This document shows, in pieces, positions 21,907 to 34,769 of a DNA stretch of 64,000 nucleotides. Position 1 is the stretch's first letter. Every line of letters starts with the position of its first letter. A model generated the notes under the pieces. That model was not told the DNA's origin and searched no databases. It saw only the letters and a program-made list of their open reading frames with translations. Source of the stretch: Limonium bicolor. Lineage: Eukaryota > Streptophyta > Magnoliopsida > Caryophyllales > Plumbaginaceae. Both the position numbers and the translations under genes were made by a program. The DNA lies in NCBI GenBank assembly GCA_023374045.1, contig CM041780.1, positions 173,977,339-174,041,338 on the forward strand. The letters run 5' to 3'.

Positions 21907-24900
21907 GAAGTATCGCTCTGATGACTGGAAATACCGAGCTTAGGAAATACCGAGTAGAAATTAGTGAATTAGGGCTAAGGGTTGAGTGGTAGCGTGAGAG
22001 ATGCGCTAGATAGGAACTTCCAGTGTGATCTGGATACCTACAATACCAGACCCGCCCTCCACAACCCCCGCATTAAAAGCTCGGGAAAGAACGCCAGAGA
22101 GACGGGAAACCCGACCTGGCAGTTACTTAATTAATGTATCAATAAGAACCAGAATCTGTCATGCGGTAGATCCCGAGAACCGGAAATCTCGGAGACGGAT
22201 CCCGCTGAAATGACAATAACTGTATGCAATGACGGAAGGTCGAGACATCGTAATCCAAGGAGACCAGAATTTGTGGCAGCCTGGGGCGACATGCTTAGCA
22301 GTTGCGAGAACCCAGCTGGTCGAGCAGCAGCAATAAGGAAGCACCAACCGTGCAAGAAGGCGGGTTAATGAGAAGCTACAAAACCGAGACACATGTCTAC
22401 GGACCGCCATAGTTAACTAATACCAACATCGGTACACTAACCGACCAAGAATCTAGTCAAGAGTAGGTACACCCACCCTGCCACACCCGAAGAGGTTGCA
22501 ATACCTAACGGGCACAGCTTAGACAGCTACAAGCATAATTACGGGATATACCCGAATAGGACTACAGAAGTAGTACCTAAATAAGTTAAACCTCGGTAAC
22601 CACAGTAAAGACGTGGGAACGAGCAACGAGGTAAAGCATAGAATTAAAATAGTTAAGGAACTCCGAGAGTGGAGGAGCTCCTAAATGAACGACAGTCATG
22701 TCAAGAGGAATGAGGAGCAGCTCCAAGGAGCAGTTATCCAACTAGGGGATCAAGGAAGAGCCAACGAGGCTACCAAATACAATGTGAACAACACCGTGAC
22801 CGGTATGAGTTAACCTAAAAACCGCCTGTACCGCGCACTTGCCTCGGCAAGTGCAGTAATAACGGGACCGTTAAGAAGAATCTTAACAAGTGACAAGTAC
22901 TTAGCAAGTACCAAGATGGCGAACAAAGCCAATATAGCAACTTAAACCCCAAGAATTGTGAAACGAAACCTTGAAAAGGCATAACGGCCTGATCATTATA
23001 TAAAGAACATACCAGTCAGCGAGAAGCTGGACTCGGTAAGGAACAACCGGCATTGACATGCCATGAGGAACTTACTTTTAAAACTTGAACTTCCTTTCAG
23101 AACATAAAATTTTCCAAAAACCCCCAAAATTTTAAAAACCAAACCAGAGAATCACGGTAAGTTATCATAGGACGATTTAAGAGGAGTTGGCGACAGAATA
23201 CTTCACCTAGGCATGACCGACACTACAAGTGTACACAAATGAGACATGGAACGACCGCACTCCGAAGGAGCTTGCGGACCTGACAGACCAATTATGTGTT
23301 AGTCGGGTAAGTGGTAACGTATCAATAAGATACTCCATGTATGTATACAAGTAGAGTACGGTACACGGGAAGTAGCCCACTCCATACTACGGACGAAAGA
23401 GCCAATTCAAACCAAGACAGTTGGACACCTCGAATGATCGAAGAACACAAGGAAGCTTACCAAGATAAAGGAGTCTAGAATCCAGTAAGGTGACGGACCT
23501 AAGGATATAGCGTTAATAAGTGCGAGAAGCACAGAGTATTAAGCACAGACATTGGGTATGTCTCAGGAAATACCTAATAACTAGAATATATACCAGCGTA
23601 AGTAATAAGACAAATGCCTTAAATGATCATATCGATGTTATGATAAACGGGATAGAATTCCCACATTATACCTCACTGAAGAGAATAATGACCTGACCCA
23701 GAAGGTATTAGAAGGTACCAAGGATCTACCCAATAATGGGAGACATTACAACCCTAAACGGGATAGTCAAGGACATAGCCGCAAGGCGAAGTCACAACTG
23801 AACATAACCATAAGTACAAGCCAGATGTAATGGCATTACTCAGTAACACCCAGGAGCAATCCGGGAAGGGTGCCGGAGTCAACAGTAGTTGAACGAAACA
23901 TCGTGTTGAGAATACAAGTGTTAAATCAAACACTCGGGTAGAACCCGAAGGGATCCCACGTAAAAAGGGAACACCCTAACTTGCCAGAGGGCATGAATTA
24001 GTATCAAAATACTTTAAGGGACTTCCATGTTTGGGAGCGTGATGAAACTACCATATCAAAAACCCAGTAATACCTCCAAACCATTTAATGGTATACGGAG
24101 AAGAAGAAACCTATATAAACAGCCGCATGGAGCATGACTCGAGGCAAGGTGGCTTGTAAGCCGACAAAACCAACTACAATACGTAGATCCAAACGTTGTA
24201 AAACATATGCATAAAGGCATAAGAGTTATTGTGGAGCACGAACCACTACCTTAGAGTGGGGACACCACTTGTTATTGTGGAGCCTACGGAACGGTAATTA
24301 CGTGAATCCTCCAGAGAAAGGCTACCACCTATGTACGTAATGTGAAACCGCTAGAGCGGTGTAGTAAAACTTGAGCATGTGTATATTGCCAAGGAGCATA
24401 TGAACTATAGTAGTGTGTAAAGAGGAACCTTGATAGCAGTACAAAGGAAACCGATAGAGTAATCGGATGAGTAGTGAACACTGTATGTGTACAGTATGAA
24501 CTGCGGAGTAAGCAGTGCGCAAGCGCGCAGAGAGATTTAAAGAATAGCGTATATTATTGAGCCAAGTGAATGGCAAGCCATAGTGTAAATGGCGAGTACA
24601 CCTGGGCGAAAGCTAAAGTAGTAGCGGATGCCATGAAAATGAGAAAGAACAAGGTACGCAGTAAGCGACCATTGTAAGAGTATATTCGGTTAGTGATATG
24701 AAGCTGATAAGGAAATGTGGTAAAGAAGACATGATCATTCCTATCTCATGAGAGATTTACTGTCAAGGGTTTACGCTTCTGCACTCTGTATGACTGAGTG
24801 TTTTGGTATTGCACTTGTGCGGTAATGATCAAGTGGGAGAGCCAGGAATTGAGAAATGTCAACGAAGCCTGTTGAGTGAGAATCTAGAGAGATAACCGTG

Positions 24901-26171
24901 CGGCCATTGGCCAAAGATGCACAAGAACGTGGGCAGTAACCCACAGGGCCCAGGATCGATATGTGGAAAAAGGCAGAGTAGTATGAATGAGGAATTCTTG
25001 TACAGAAATAAATAAACAAACATGATTCAGAAGTCATTATCAAATGAGGAAGCACTACATGCTAAGTAGCAGCTTGACCTCAACCGACAATAAGTCGGAA
25101 AAAGTAGTGAATAACCACAAAAGTATACAGAGTATACAAAAAAATATAGATTTCCAGAGAATTGGAGAGAAAATCTATAACTCATCGAATTCGCTTACGG
25201 TAAGAGATACCTAGCGACGATTGACTAACCTTATTCCCAAGTTAAAAGGGATAGAAAAAGAGTGGATTAATACAGTGAGAATACCAAAGAGCGAATTAAG
25301 CTCTAGTTATCAGGTCTCGCAGCAGAAGCTTGTGGACCGTGATTCAGGGTTAAGTATACCTATATCATAAACCCCTTGAAGCCTTAGAGGCTAGAACCGA
25401 ACCCGGTTATGAGTTAATTAACAACATTGAAGTTAAAACACTTCATAATACTCGAATTAATGAACCAATGTTCAGTGATAACATATGGTTGGTTACGCGG
25501 GCGTAACCCCTTTTAAGGGGGGGTAGGGCGAGAAACCGCTTAGAGTACGTTTTACGTATTGGTGCGTAAACTACTATGTGCATAGCACAAAAAGAAATTG
25601 TTTTGATGATTGGAACTTATGTTACATAAACATATGTACCCATTCATTGTGTAATAATGATTATTGTGCATGAGTGATGCAAGTAACGAGTATGTAATAT
25701 TTATGAAGAGAGTAGAGAGACTCCTAGGGAATGAGAATCCCTATAGTATATGTCTAGTGAGATTAGACATGAGTTATGATGAGTATGAATCGGCATGAAA
25801 CCGATGTGTAACCTAAGAGGGAGTGAGTTCCCTAGGTGATTTAATTTGAGAATGATTGATGGAGTGAGTTCCATCCTTTGGAGTTGTATGTTGTATGTTT
25901 TAAGTTGGGTAATAATTTGACTAATGAGGCCACAATTATGGAATGCCTAGGCAAGGTAAGTGAAACAAATTGAGAATAATGGATGACTTAAGTTCCATGA
26001 TAAAGATAAATTGAAACAGATTGTTTTATGAATATGACTAGAAAGAGTAAAAGATAGAAAACGAAAATGTTTGTCTATCTGATTGTTTGAAACTGACGTG
26101 GGAGGTGGAACTTGATCTGCTAGCGATCAAGGGAAACCGAACACAAATTGGGGTGGAAGGATAGTTCAACA
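21907..26171 (+). pseudogene. Degenerate gypsy interior (gag-pol relic) of element B
   Basis: No frame is intact, but plus-strand fragments recall gypsy Pol. At 24606-24650 AKAKVVADAMKMRKN parallels the (G)KANVVADALSRK motif between RNase H and integrase. At 25181-25228 LIEFAYGKRYLATID parallels the integrase LIEFAYNNSYHATI motif. The segments occur in the right order. Upstream regions, including the expected gag after 22000, are too decayed to identify. From about 25560 to 26171 I see only non-coding sequence. Short frames on either strand elsewhere in this interval are chance. Confidence 0.6.
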
Positions 26172-26176
26172 CTGAT
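26172..26176. other. Target-site duplication CTGAT, left copy (element C)
   Basis: CTGAT directly precedes the LTR start at 26177 and is repeated at 42156-42160, showing a clean integrase-mediated insertion into element B. Confidence 0.95.
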
Positions 26177-29100
26177 TGTAATACCCCAACCCGAAATCCA
26201 ATAAACTGAACGGCGATCACTCCCAAATAAAATACAACTGCAGCGGAAACAAATACAACAACCGGGCGGTATTACAATGCCGTTGGCCACCCTTGTGACC
26301 AACAAGGCTAAGTCCAAATACAATCCTCAAATGTCACGGTCTGGAATACAGATACAACCCGAGATACTAGGAATCAAACTCAAAGTAAAATACTGAAATA
26401 AATTAACTAACTAATAGTAGACTCCCAAAGCTTGGTCTACCCCACCTACACTCAGTGTGGTGATCTTCTTAAACTTCAGGTACCTGAAAAATGGGGGTGC
26501 CCCCAAAGGGGCTCAGCAAACAATGCTGGTATGGAAAACGTGCAGCCCATCGTCTACCGGGCCACACCAACTACTTTGTCGAACACATGCAGTTCATTTT
26601 TATAAAGCTGTAAACAAGCAATCTGATGATAACAAGTATCCATACAAGGACAATAATGTCACATAGAACAAGACACAGAAGGTCGAGTTAGCTGAACTGA
26701 AATGTCTGATAGCTGTCGGGTCCACACAGTGGGACTGACAGATGTATAAAAGTATATCAATATAGTGGAGGTATAGTGACCTCGTTATAGAGAAAGGTTG
26801 GGTATAAAAACCCCAGGAGATAACGTAGTTAAACCCTGAACTGAGAGGCGTGGGAAAATGAATCCCACTAGAGGAAAGAAGTCTTCCTCAAACTGAACTG
26901 ATGGGCATTTGAATCCCGGAAGGAATAGAGTCTTCCTCCCAACTGAAGTTCCGTCGCGACGTAGTAGGAGACGACCTGAGACAGGTACAACTCCTGTAGC
27001 ATGCATGGCCAGATCCAACTGGGCTCCTCATTCTCGAAGTATAGAATTGTTAAGTGTCATATAAAGACGTTACAAGAACCAATGTATTGTCAATTATCAC
27101 GTTTAGGATAATGACGTTGTTATAAAGTGAAGTTAGTGAGAGACTTGAGTACAAGTCCTCGGTATACTGAAGCGCAGGTATTTAATCCACTGGTATAGTA
27201 GTGTTTGTATGCGTGGGACATACACGTTGTAGTCAGCAACATTCACGCACATAAAATAATACAACAGCGCACAAGAGTAAACAACATTTTACATTAATTA
27301 TCTTGGTCGTTATTTCAAACAACAGATAGCACACAAGCCGGTGTAATCCGGTAGAAAACAGGTTGCAAGAATCCCATACCGTTCACCGTAGTGAGTTGAT
27401 TATCCCGGTCAACGTCTGGTCAAACAAAGTCCTAGAATAGGATTGACTGAGAGGGTTAATTTATGTTACCCTTATATAATAATTCTATTGGATCTTTAAC
27501 AAATCTCGTATTTGTTATTTCATGTGAGGTTTATTTCTTTTAATTACCTCATGATTTAATGTATAACTTATTTGTTATTCCTTTTGATTTATTTATAAAT
27601 CCTTTAATGCATATATGTGTTTATTGCATTTGTTGTTTATTTTATTTGTCTAGGTGACATAACAACTTATAATTTCTTAACTATATTTATATGTCATACA
27701 TAGACATAAAATTCTTATAGTTTTATTATTCTCCTTTTAACCATAAATAATATTTATTGTTTATCTTTTAATTCCTTATAACCATGTAAGCCATAGTTTT
27801 AATTCCATAATTCCTTTAATCAAAATTCTTTCTTCTAAATCCTCCAAATATCCATATAGGACCTATATTTATTTAAATCTAAATTCTTAAACTTGTATTT
27901 CGGTATTTACAAAACAACCACATTAATTCATAAACTTTACACTTAAATTCTAATCTCTTTATATAACATAGTTTTAATTCCTCATCTAATTAAATTACAA
28001 AACTACCACTAATCTTTTGGACATAACTTATAAATATTATAACTTTCAAGAATTACACTTAGCCCCTCAAAATCTCGGCATATTTTAATACTTTCTATAA
28101 TTGCAATTTAGCCACAAAATCTTATAATCTTTACATAATGTCTTATAAACTATAGTTTTAATTTTAATTCTCCATAAATGCCGAATATATATATAAATTC
28201 TTAAATTACCAAACTAACCCCAAAGTAATTCGGCTATGTCATTTATTTTTCCTTAATTACATTTTCACCCCAAAACTTTAATTAGTATCTTAATAACTTA
28301 TAATCTAAACCTAAATATTTAATCCTTCAAAATTTCGAAAGTGAACTCAATGATTCTCTTAATTATCAATTCGCCCACTAATAATTACAAACTTTCATCA
28401 ACTTTTATAAATTACATAATAGCCCAAAACTTTATAAAAGTTATTTTAAGGCTTGTTTAAATTATCTAAAATTCATAAACTTAATTCCTAACCTTATATT
28501 ATATCATAATTACACCAAATACCCCTTTAGCTCTCGGCTTTCACAATATTGCACTAAACTTTGTAAAAATTACATTTAAGCCACATAACTTAATTAATTA
28601 GCCATTTAAGCACTAAATAAATATTTTTAACTCACCAAACTTTATAGTATAAGTTTATACATAAGTAGCTCATTAAATTCCATTTAAACCTAGAGCATTC
28701 GGCCATATTTTAAATGAGACCATATGTTATATAAAAGTGGATTTATATGTCTAAATAATTATAATAAATTCATAGGAGTCATATAACTCATGTATAAATT
28801 ATTGTAAGGTCTTATATTGATTCTTAGCTCAAAATAAAACATTTTTGCCCTAGACATTCGGCCTTATTTTATTTGTAACATAAATAAATTTTGTGACACA
28901 AAAATGTGTCTTAAGGTAAATATTTTCTATATATGTTATAGATTATATTTTTGGCATATAAAACCATATAGTTTCGGTATTATACCTAGGAGATGTACAT
29001 AATTTTTGTACAATTTTTAGAAGCTTAACAAAGCTTATAACATAAAGATTTACTTAGTAAACTTACTTCTTAACAAAGGTGGTTAAGTGCTTGAACTTCT

Positions 29101-30977
29101 TCTTGAATCTCCAAGCTTTCTCCTAGGTAAACTTGATGCTCCTCTTCGGTTTTATGCAAGAGGTGAAGGTGTTTAGGAGTTAGATCTTGAATAAAGATCT
29201 TAAGTAGATTTGAAGTAGTTTTACAAGACTTTACCTTAGCTTTTCTCCTTAAATTCGGCACTCCTAAGGTAGGTGTGAAGAACAAGTTTTCCTTCATCAA
29301 AATGAAGAAGAAAAGAGACTTATAAGAAGTAGAACTTGGTTACACATAAAAATGTGCTTTAAGGATTTTCAAGCTTTGAAACCTACCTTAAGATAACCTT
29401 GAGATGCTCCTTGGATTAATGTTGTTTGGACAACCCCCTTGGAGATCTAATTGATGCCGAACACACCTTGTTATGCTAGGAAGAGTTTTGCTTCAAGACT
29501 TGCCAAGAAATGCTAGGAAATTACCTTAAAGATGAAGATAGAAGTTAAAACTCCATTAATGGACTTAAGAGCTTCAAAGGAAGAAGATGAAGCTAGAAGA
29601 GAGAGGAGGGAGCCTTACCAAACCGTGGAGGAAATGTGCAAGGAGGGAAATGAGACTAGCTCACGTAAATGTAAGGAATTGCATTTGGAATTGATTTTGT
29701 TTTGTCAATTTTTAATGTCAAATGACTATACTTTTCCTTGTTTATTTCATGGTTGATTGGCTCAATAAATGACCTTTTCCAGCTTGAAAACCGGCCATGA
29801 GGGTGTGACAAGGCAAGAGTGTGGAAGAAATAATGTGAACTAGAAGACAAGGAAATTTAGGTAAGGTATCTTCTTTGATTTTTCTAAGTTTGTGTTGTCT
29901 TCTTCCTCATGTAGAGTCACGAATTTAGGGACTGAATGGAGCTCAAAAACCGGCCATGAAGAGCAAGGAACAAGCAAGGAAGGTTACTTGCTTAAGAAAT
30001 CAAAAGGCAAAAAGAAAAAGGAATCTACTTTTTGCTTTTAGCATTTGTTTTGTATCTAGCTCACATGGCCTTGTTCCATGACCTAATTTCGACAGCTCTC
30101 TGGTCAAATGAGACCTACATACTTTGGCATTAAGTAATGTAACACATGGGATGATGAGTCATCATGTTTAAGCCTTTTAAACTTTTAAAGCAAATTTTAT
30201 ACTAGTTTTTGCCCTTAAAATCGGCCCCTATAGAGAGCCTTGTTGACTAGTCACACCAACTGATTTAGAAGGTCATTTTAACCCTTTTAAGATTACCAAT
30301 TCGTGGCATGTCAAAAACTACAAGGCAATTGCGTAAAACGTTTTCGTGACACCCGAAGGTGTGTTTTTGTGCTCTAAGGAAATTTTGGGAAACCAATTGT
30401 TTTATGAGTTCCAAGTGTTTGTAAACACTTATTATAGTAAATAAACATATACTAAGATGTTACATTGAGTTATATGGGGTTATATCAACCCGTGACATAA
30501 TTTACGGGCCATCGGGACACTCCCGGGCCAAAAAGGAGCGCTAAGAAATCCTCCTGTGGTTTTTGCTGAATTTTGAGAAACCACTTCGTGGGTTCTCTTT
30601 AGAATGGTTAATAATGATGTTAGGAACTAGGAATTAATTTTATAGGAGTTCGTGCCACCTCGGCACTCCTCCGGACTTTTCGTGCTTTAAGGAGCGGGCG
30701 TGAGCACTCCCGAGCGTTTTGCGTTTTTGACTGAATTTAGCTTAGGGAATATATTTATTATTCATATAATAATTGTATGACCATTTGGTTTGAATATTAG
30801 AGGGTCATACAAGGTCATGTTTGACCATATGCTTCTAAGGCGTTTTAGCGTTTATGGAGAAACGACTATTTACGTAACGTTTCATGCATGGGTTTGCATG
30901 CGTACGTGAAATGATTATTTGGATTATATTCCAATAAATAATGATTTAATAATATTATTTAGATTTGGGGTATTTCA
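26177..30977 (-). repeat. 3' LTR of element C (4801 bp)
   Basis: Minus-strand reading begins TGAAATACCCC (30977) and ends GGTATTACA (26177). It is collinear with 37312-42155 throughout; the differences seen by eye are mostly one- or two-base gaps. No gene is inside: small open frames such as 29070-29300 lie in the moderately GC-rich leader region and show no motif. The middle (27480-29050) is very AT-rich. Confidence 0.95.
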
Positions 30978-31000
30978 ATCTACCCCCTTAAAAAAGGACT
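30978..31000 (-). other. Polypurine tract of element C
   Basis: Minus-strand AAGTCCTTTTTTAAGGGGGT followed by AGAT sits immediately before the 3' LTR. The upstream GGGGCGAAGTCC matches the GAGGACGAAGTTCC-type context of chromovirus polypurine tracts. Confidence 0.85.
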
Positions 31001-31356
31001 TCGCCCCGAAGTCTCATATCTAAATTATAAGGTTGTGGGGAATCAAGTTCCACTAAGTATCCACAACTCAATCTAGTTTTTAGGGATCAAGTCCCAAGTC
31101 TCTATATTCCTAAGTTCACAGTGTACATCAAACACAACAGGAATACTTTGGAACAATATAGTGTGATGTAATAACACAGTCACTTTTCATATTAATAGTG
31201 CACAAGTACATTCAAATACAGTGTTACACAAGAACACATACAAGACAAAGTGTCACTGAGATATACTGAACAGTGTTACACAAGAACACATACAAGACAA
31301 AGTGTCACTGAAATATACTGAACAGTGTTACACAAGAACACATATAAGACAAAGTG
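31001..31356 (-). other. 3' untranslated region of element C
   Basis: Lies between the chromodomain end and the polypurine tract. Apart from the 52-bp repeat at 31219-31374 nothing else was recognised. Confidence 0.7.
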
Positions 31357-31374
31357 TCACTGAAATGCACGAAA
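31219..31374. repeat. 52-bp tandem repeat, three copies
   Basis: Units start at 31219, 31271 and 31323, each with CAGTGTTACACAAGAACACA then AGACAAAGTGTCACTGA. A more diverged relative precedes them near 31160-31190. Confidence 0.9.
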
Positions 31375-31620
31375 GTGCAACAAAATGCATACTAAATTCA
31401 CAAATGAAAAAGGCTCTACCCCCAAAAAAGAGGGGTACGCCCCGTACCCTAGACTAAAGTGTCTAGTCGGTAAATATGAGGGAAACTTCGCTCGCATATC
31501 AGCTTCTAGTTCCCATGTGGCCTCTTCCACATCGTGGTTGACCAAAGAACTTTACTAGGCTCACAGATTTGTTTCGAGTCTCGTGTCTTTCTGTCTAAGA
31601 TTTTGCGGTGTTTCCACATA
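31357..31620 (-). pseudogene. Chromodomain tail of the element C integrase
   Basis: After the main integrase frame, the minus strand still reads VNHDVEEATWELEADMRAKF, the C-terminal half of a chromodomain, followed by PSYL and a stop. In chromoviruses this domain binds modified histones and steers insertion. One or more small frame shifts near 31560-31620 separate it from the integrase frame. Confidence 0.8.
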
Positions 31621-32757
31621 CCGCATTGTTGGTTCTAATGAGAGTGTCTCTGGTTGTAGAACATGAGAAGGATGAGGCATGTATTTCTTAAGCTGAGACA
31701 CATGAAAAACATTGTGTACTTTGCCCAACTCGGCTGGCAAATCAAGTCGATATGCCACAAGGCCCACCCGCTCTATGATAGCGTAGGGTCCTACAAATTT
31801 CGGGCTTAGCTTGCCCTTTTGCCCAAATCTGAATACACCCTTCATGGGTGATACTCGTAGAAATACCTGGTCGCCAACTGCGAACTCAAGGTCTCGTCGC
31901 CTCTCATCAGCATATGATTTCTGTCTGTCTTGTGCTGCTTTCATGTTACTTCTGATTTGTTGTACTTCTGCCTGGACTTGCTCTAAGTACTCAGGCCCAA
32001 TGATGACGGTCTCACTAGACTCGTCCCAGCACAATGGTGTGCGACATGGTCTGCCATATAAGGCTTGGAAAGGTGACATCTGTATAGAGGCGTGATAGCT
32101 GTTATTGTATGCAAACTCGATGAGATGTAGTCTATCTATCCAGCTGCCCTGGAAATCCAAGGCACATGCTCGTAGCATGTCCTCTAAGGTCTGAATAGTC
32201 CTCTCTGACTGTCCATCTGTCTGAGGATGAAATGCTGTGCTAAGCTTCAACTCAGTGCCAAGTGCCTCGCGAGTAGCTCGCCAGTATCGTGAGAGAAATC
32301 TAGTGTCTCGATCTGAAACAATAGTCTTAGGTACTCCATGATGTCTGATAATCTCCTGCTCAAATAGTTCTGCCAACTTTGGCACTTTCCAAGTGTCTTT
32401 CATCGGAATAAACCTAGCAACCTTAGTCAGTCGATCAACAACAACCCAAATCATATTAAGGCCTCCTCTCGTAGGTGGTAGTCCCACCACGAAGTCCATG
32501 GAGATATCATAAAACTTCCACTCTGGAACTGGCATAGACTGTACCATACCTCCTGGTCGTCTATGTTCGAATTTCACTTTCTGACAAGTGAGACATCGAA
32601 TCACATACTCTGTCACGTCGCCCTTCATACCACTCCACCAGAAATACCTCTTTAGATCTTTGTACATCTTAGAAGCTCCTGGATGGACAGATGTGGAAGA
32701 AGTGTGGGACTCTCGAAGAATATGCTCCTTATATCTGTGCTGTCTCTGGGAATACAC
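31561..32757 (-). CDS. Integrase of element C (398-residue open frame)
   Basis: Retroviral-type integrase that joins element cDNA to host DNA. The N-terminal zinc site is H18, H25, C55 and C58. The catalytic triad is D88 (ISMDFVVG), D149 (VSDRDTRF) and E185 (DGQSERTIQ), with the exact D-35-E spacing. Then LIEFAYNNSYHASI and LYGRPCRTPLCW, and the GPY/F region KLSPKFVGPYAIIERVG near residue 310, followed by VFHVSQLKKYMP. The core is intact. The true protein would begin further upstream in the polyprotein and continue into the chromodomain, so the frame start is not a real start codon. The tail after about residue 375 is shifted. Confidence 0.93.
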   Translation of the reverse strand: MYSQRQHRYKEHILRESHTSSTSVHPGASKMYKDLKRYFWWSGMKGDVTEYVIRCLTCQKVKFEHRRPGGMVQSMPVPEWKFYDISMDFVVGLPPTRGGLNMIWVVVDRLTKVARFIPMKDTWKVPKLAELFEQEIIRHHGVPKTIVSDRDTRFLSRYWRATREALGTELKLSTAFHPQTDGQSERTIQTLEDMLRACALDFQGSWIDRLHLIEFAYNNSYHASIQMSPFQALYGRPCRTPLCWDESSETVIIGPEYLEQVQAEVQQIRSNMKAAQDRQKSYADERRRDLEFAVGDQVFLRVSPMKGVFRFGQKGKLSPKFVGPYAIIERVGLVAYRLDLPAELGKVHNVFHVSQLKKYMPHPSHVLQPETLSLEPTMRYVETPQNLRQKDTRLETNL

Positions 32758-33012
32758 AATCTGCCCTTCAATCTGATGAGTCCATCATCATGTACTGGAA
32801 ACTCATACTTTCCACCCTCAAATGTACCGTCAGTCACTTCTGACTGATCTCCATCATTCGCTGATCACTCTGCTGTGCGCTACGAATGTCGTCTATAAGA
32901 CTCGAGCTAGCCACAATGGCATTTAGAGAATGTGCTCGTCGACTCAGTGTGTCTCTACTAACATAGCTTTCCCTTCTTTGTACTGCAAATCAATGTCATA
33001 GTCCTTAGAAAT

Positions 33013-34160
33013 TCAACCCATCTTCTTTGTCTCATGTTTAACTCCTTCTGGGTGAATACATACTTCAAACTCTTGTGATCCGAATATACGGTCCATCTGG
33101 ACACCATACAGGTAGTGGCGCCAGATCTTCAATGCAAAAACAATAGCTCCAAGCTCCAAGTCATGTGTGGGATAGTTTTCCTCATGTTTCTTCAACTGTC
33201 GGGAAGCGTAGGCGACTACCTTCCCATTCTGCATAGTACACACCCAATAATCCCATGCCCTGATGCATCCGTAAACTTCATAACCCTCTGTGCCTTCAGG
33301 TATAGTCAAAACTGTTGCTGATGTCAAGGCATTCTTCAAAAGCTCAAATGAGGTCTCACATTCAGTAGTCCATGTGAAGGGTGCGTCCTTCTTCATTAAG
33401 CTGGTCATAGTTTGGCTATTTTTGGAGAAGTCTCTGACAAACCTTCTGTGTATCCTGCTAAACCAAGGAAACTCCTGATGTCCCGTAACGGTCTTTGGCC
33501 TAGGCCAAGTGCGAACTGCTTCTATCTTTGCTGATCCACCCACGCATCCCCAGCATCTGAGATGACATGTCCTAGAAAGGAAACTCTGTCTAACCAAAAC
33601 TCACATTTGGAGAACTTAGCATAAAGCTGGTTCTCCCTTAGGATCTCAAGTACATGTCGGAGGTGACTCTCGTGCTCTTCCTTAGACTTTGAATAGATGA
33701 GGATGTCATCGATGAATACAACCACGGTCTTATCCAACTGCTCTCTGAATAATCTGTTCATCAAATCCATGAAGACTGCAGGTGCATTTGACAAGCCAAA
33801 AGGCATAACCGTAAACTCATAGTGGCCATACCGTGTTCTGAAGGCTGTCTTTTCTATGTCTTGCTCCCTGATGGGTATCTGATGGTAGCCTGATCTCAAA
33901 TCGATCTTCGAAAACACTTTTGCTCCTTTCAAACTGCACTGATCAACAATCATCAATCCGTGGTAGTGGATATTTATTTTTCACTGATACTACATTAAGC
34001 TCTCTGTAATCATACATAAACGAAGGCTTCCATCCTTCTTCTTCACAATAGGACTGGTGCTCCCCAAGGAGATACGCTAGGTCGTATGTATCCCTTGTCC
34101 AGTAACTCTTTCAACTGCTCCTTCAGCTCAGCCATCTCTCTGCTGGTGCCATACGGTACG
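33013..34160 (-). pseudogene. Reverse transcriptase and RNase H of element C
   Basis: Reading down the minus strand: [20 protein letters not shown] and PWGAPVL (about 34140-34040, then small shifts), then an open frame of 144 residues (33956-33522) with [25 protein letters not shown] and the catalytic [10 protein letters not shown] (F81-D84). A shift at about 33560 leads into the connection and RNase H frame, with [40 protein letters not shown] and [20 protein letters not shown]. These enzymes make and process the cDNA. All expected catalytic regions are visible, but at least three frame breaks prevent translation as assembled. Confidence 0.9.
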
Positions 34161-34639
34161 GTGCCTTAGCTATGGGACGGTACCTGGTAGTAATTCGATG
34201 GAGAACTCTACCTCTCTGATGGTGGTAAGCCTGGAAGTTCCTTTGGAAAAATGTCTGGAAAATCCGACACCACTGGCATAGCTGGATCAAAATCTGGGTC
34301 ATGCTCTACATCCTGAACATAACATAAATATACTTCCTTCTGCTTCCTGACGTGCTTGTTACATGGACATAGCAGATATAACTTTTATCGACGTGCCCTA
34401 GGGCTCTGACGGTAAGATACTGTCACTCCTGATGGGCTCTTAAGTAACAATCTACGCTCTGCACAAGAATGCGGCCTCTGTGCCGCCCCCCCAGTCCATC
34501 CCGGCTATAACATCGAATCCTAGACCTCTGAACTCAATAAGGTCAATAGGAAATGTTCCTTCCTTAATACTGATAGTGGCTCTTCTATAAAGACGAGTGC
34601 AACTGATCTTCTCCTTAGACGGGAGTGCCCACCTTAAAA

Positions 34640-34765
34640 TCAGGTAACTCTACTGCATCTAGCCCCAACTTCCCCGCAAGCGTAGGCGAAACGAAAGTAT
34701 GTGAGGGAGGCTCCGGAGTCGAACAGTACTAATGCATCCACTCCATTACCACGAAAAAGTACCAG
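34640..34765 (-). pseudogene. Aspartic protease of element C
   Basis: The minus strand reads SLVLFRGNGVDALVLFDSGA followed by SLTYFRFA. LFDSGAS is the retropepsin catalytic motif, and a flap-side sequence would follow but shifts frame. It cleaves the Gag-Pol polyprotein in intact relatives. It lies between the gag zinc knuckle and reverse transcriptase, as expected. Confidence 0.8.
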
Positions 34766-34769
34766 TGAG

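Noticed and set aside
29070..29850. ORFs in the LTR of element C that might be a small gene
   Set aside because: In the partner LTR (about 40220-40930) the corresponding frames are broken by one-base gaps and no motif is present.
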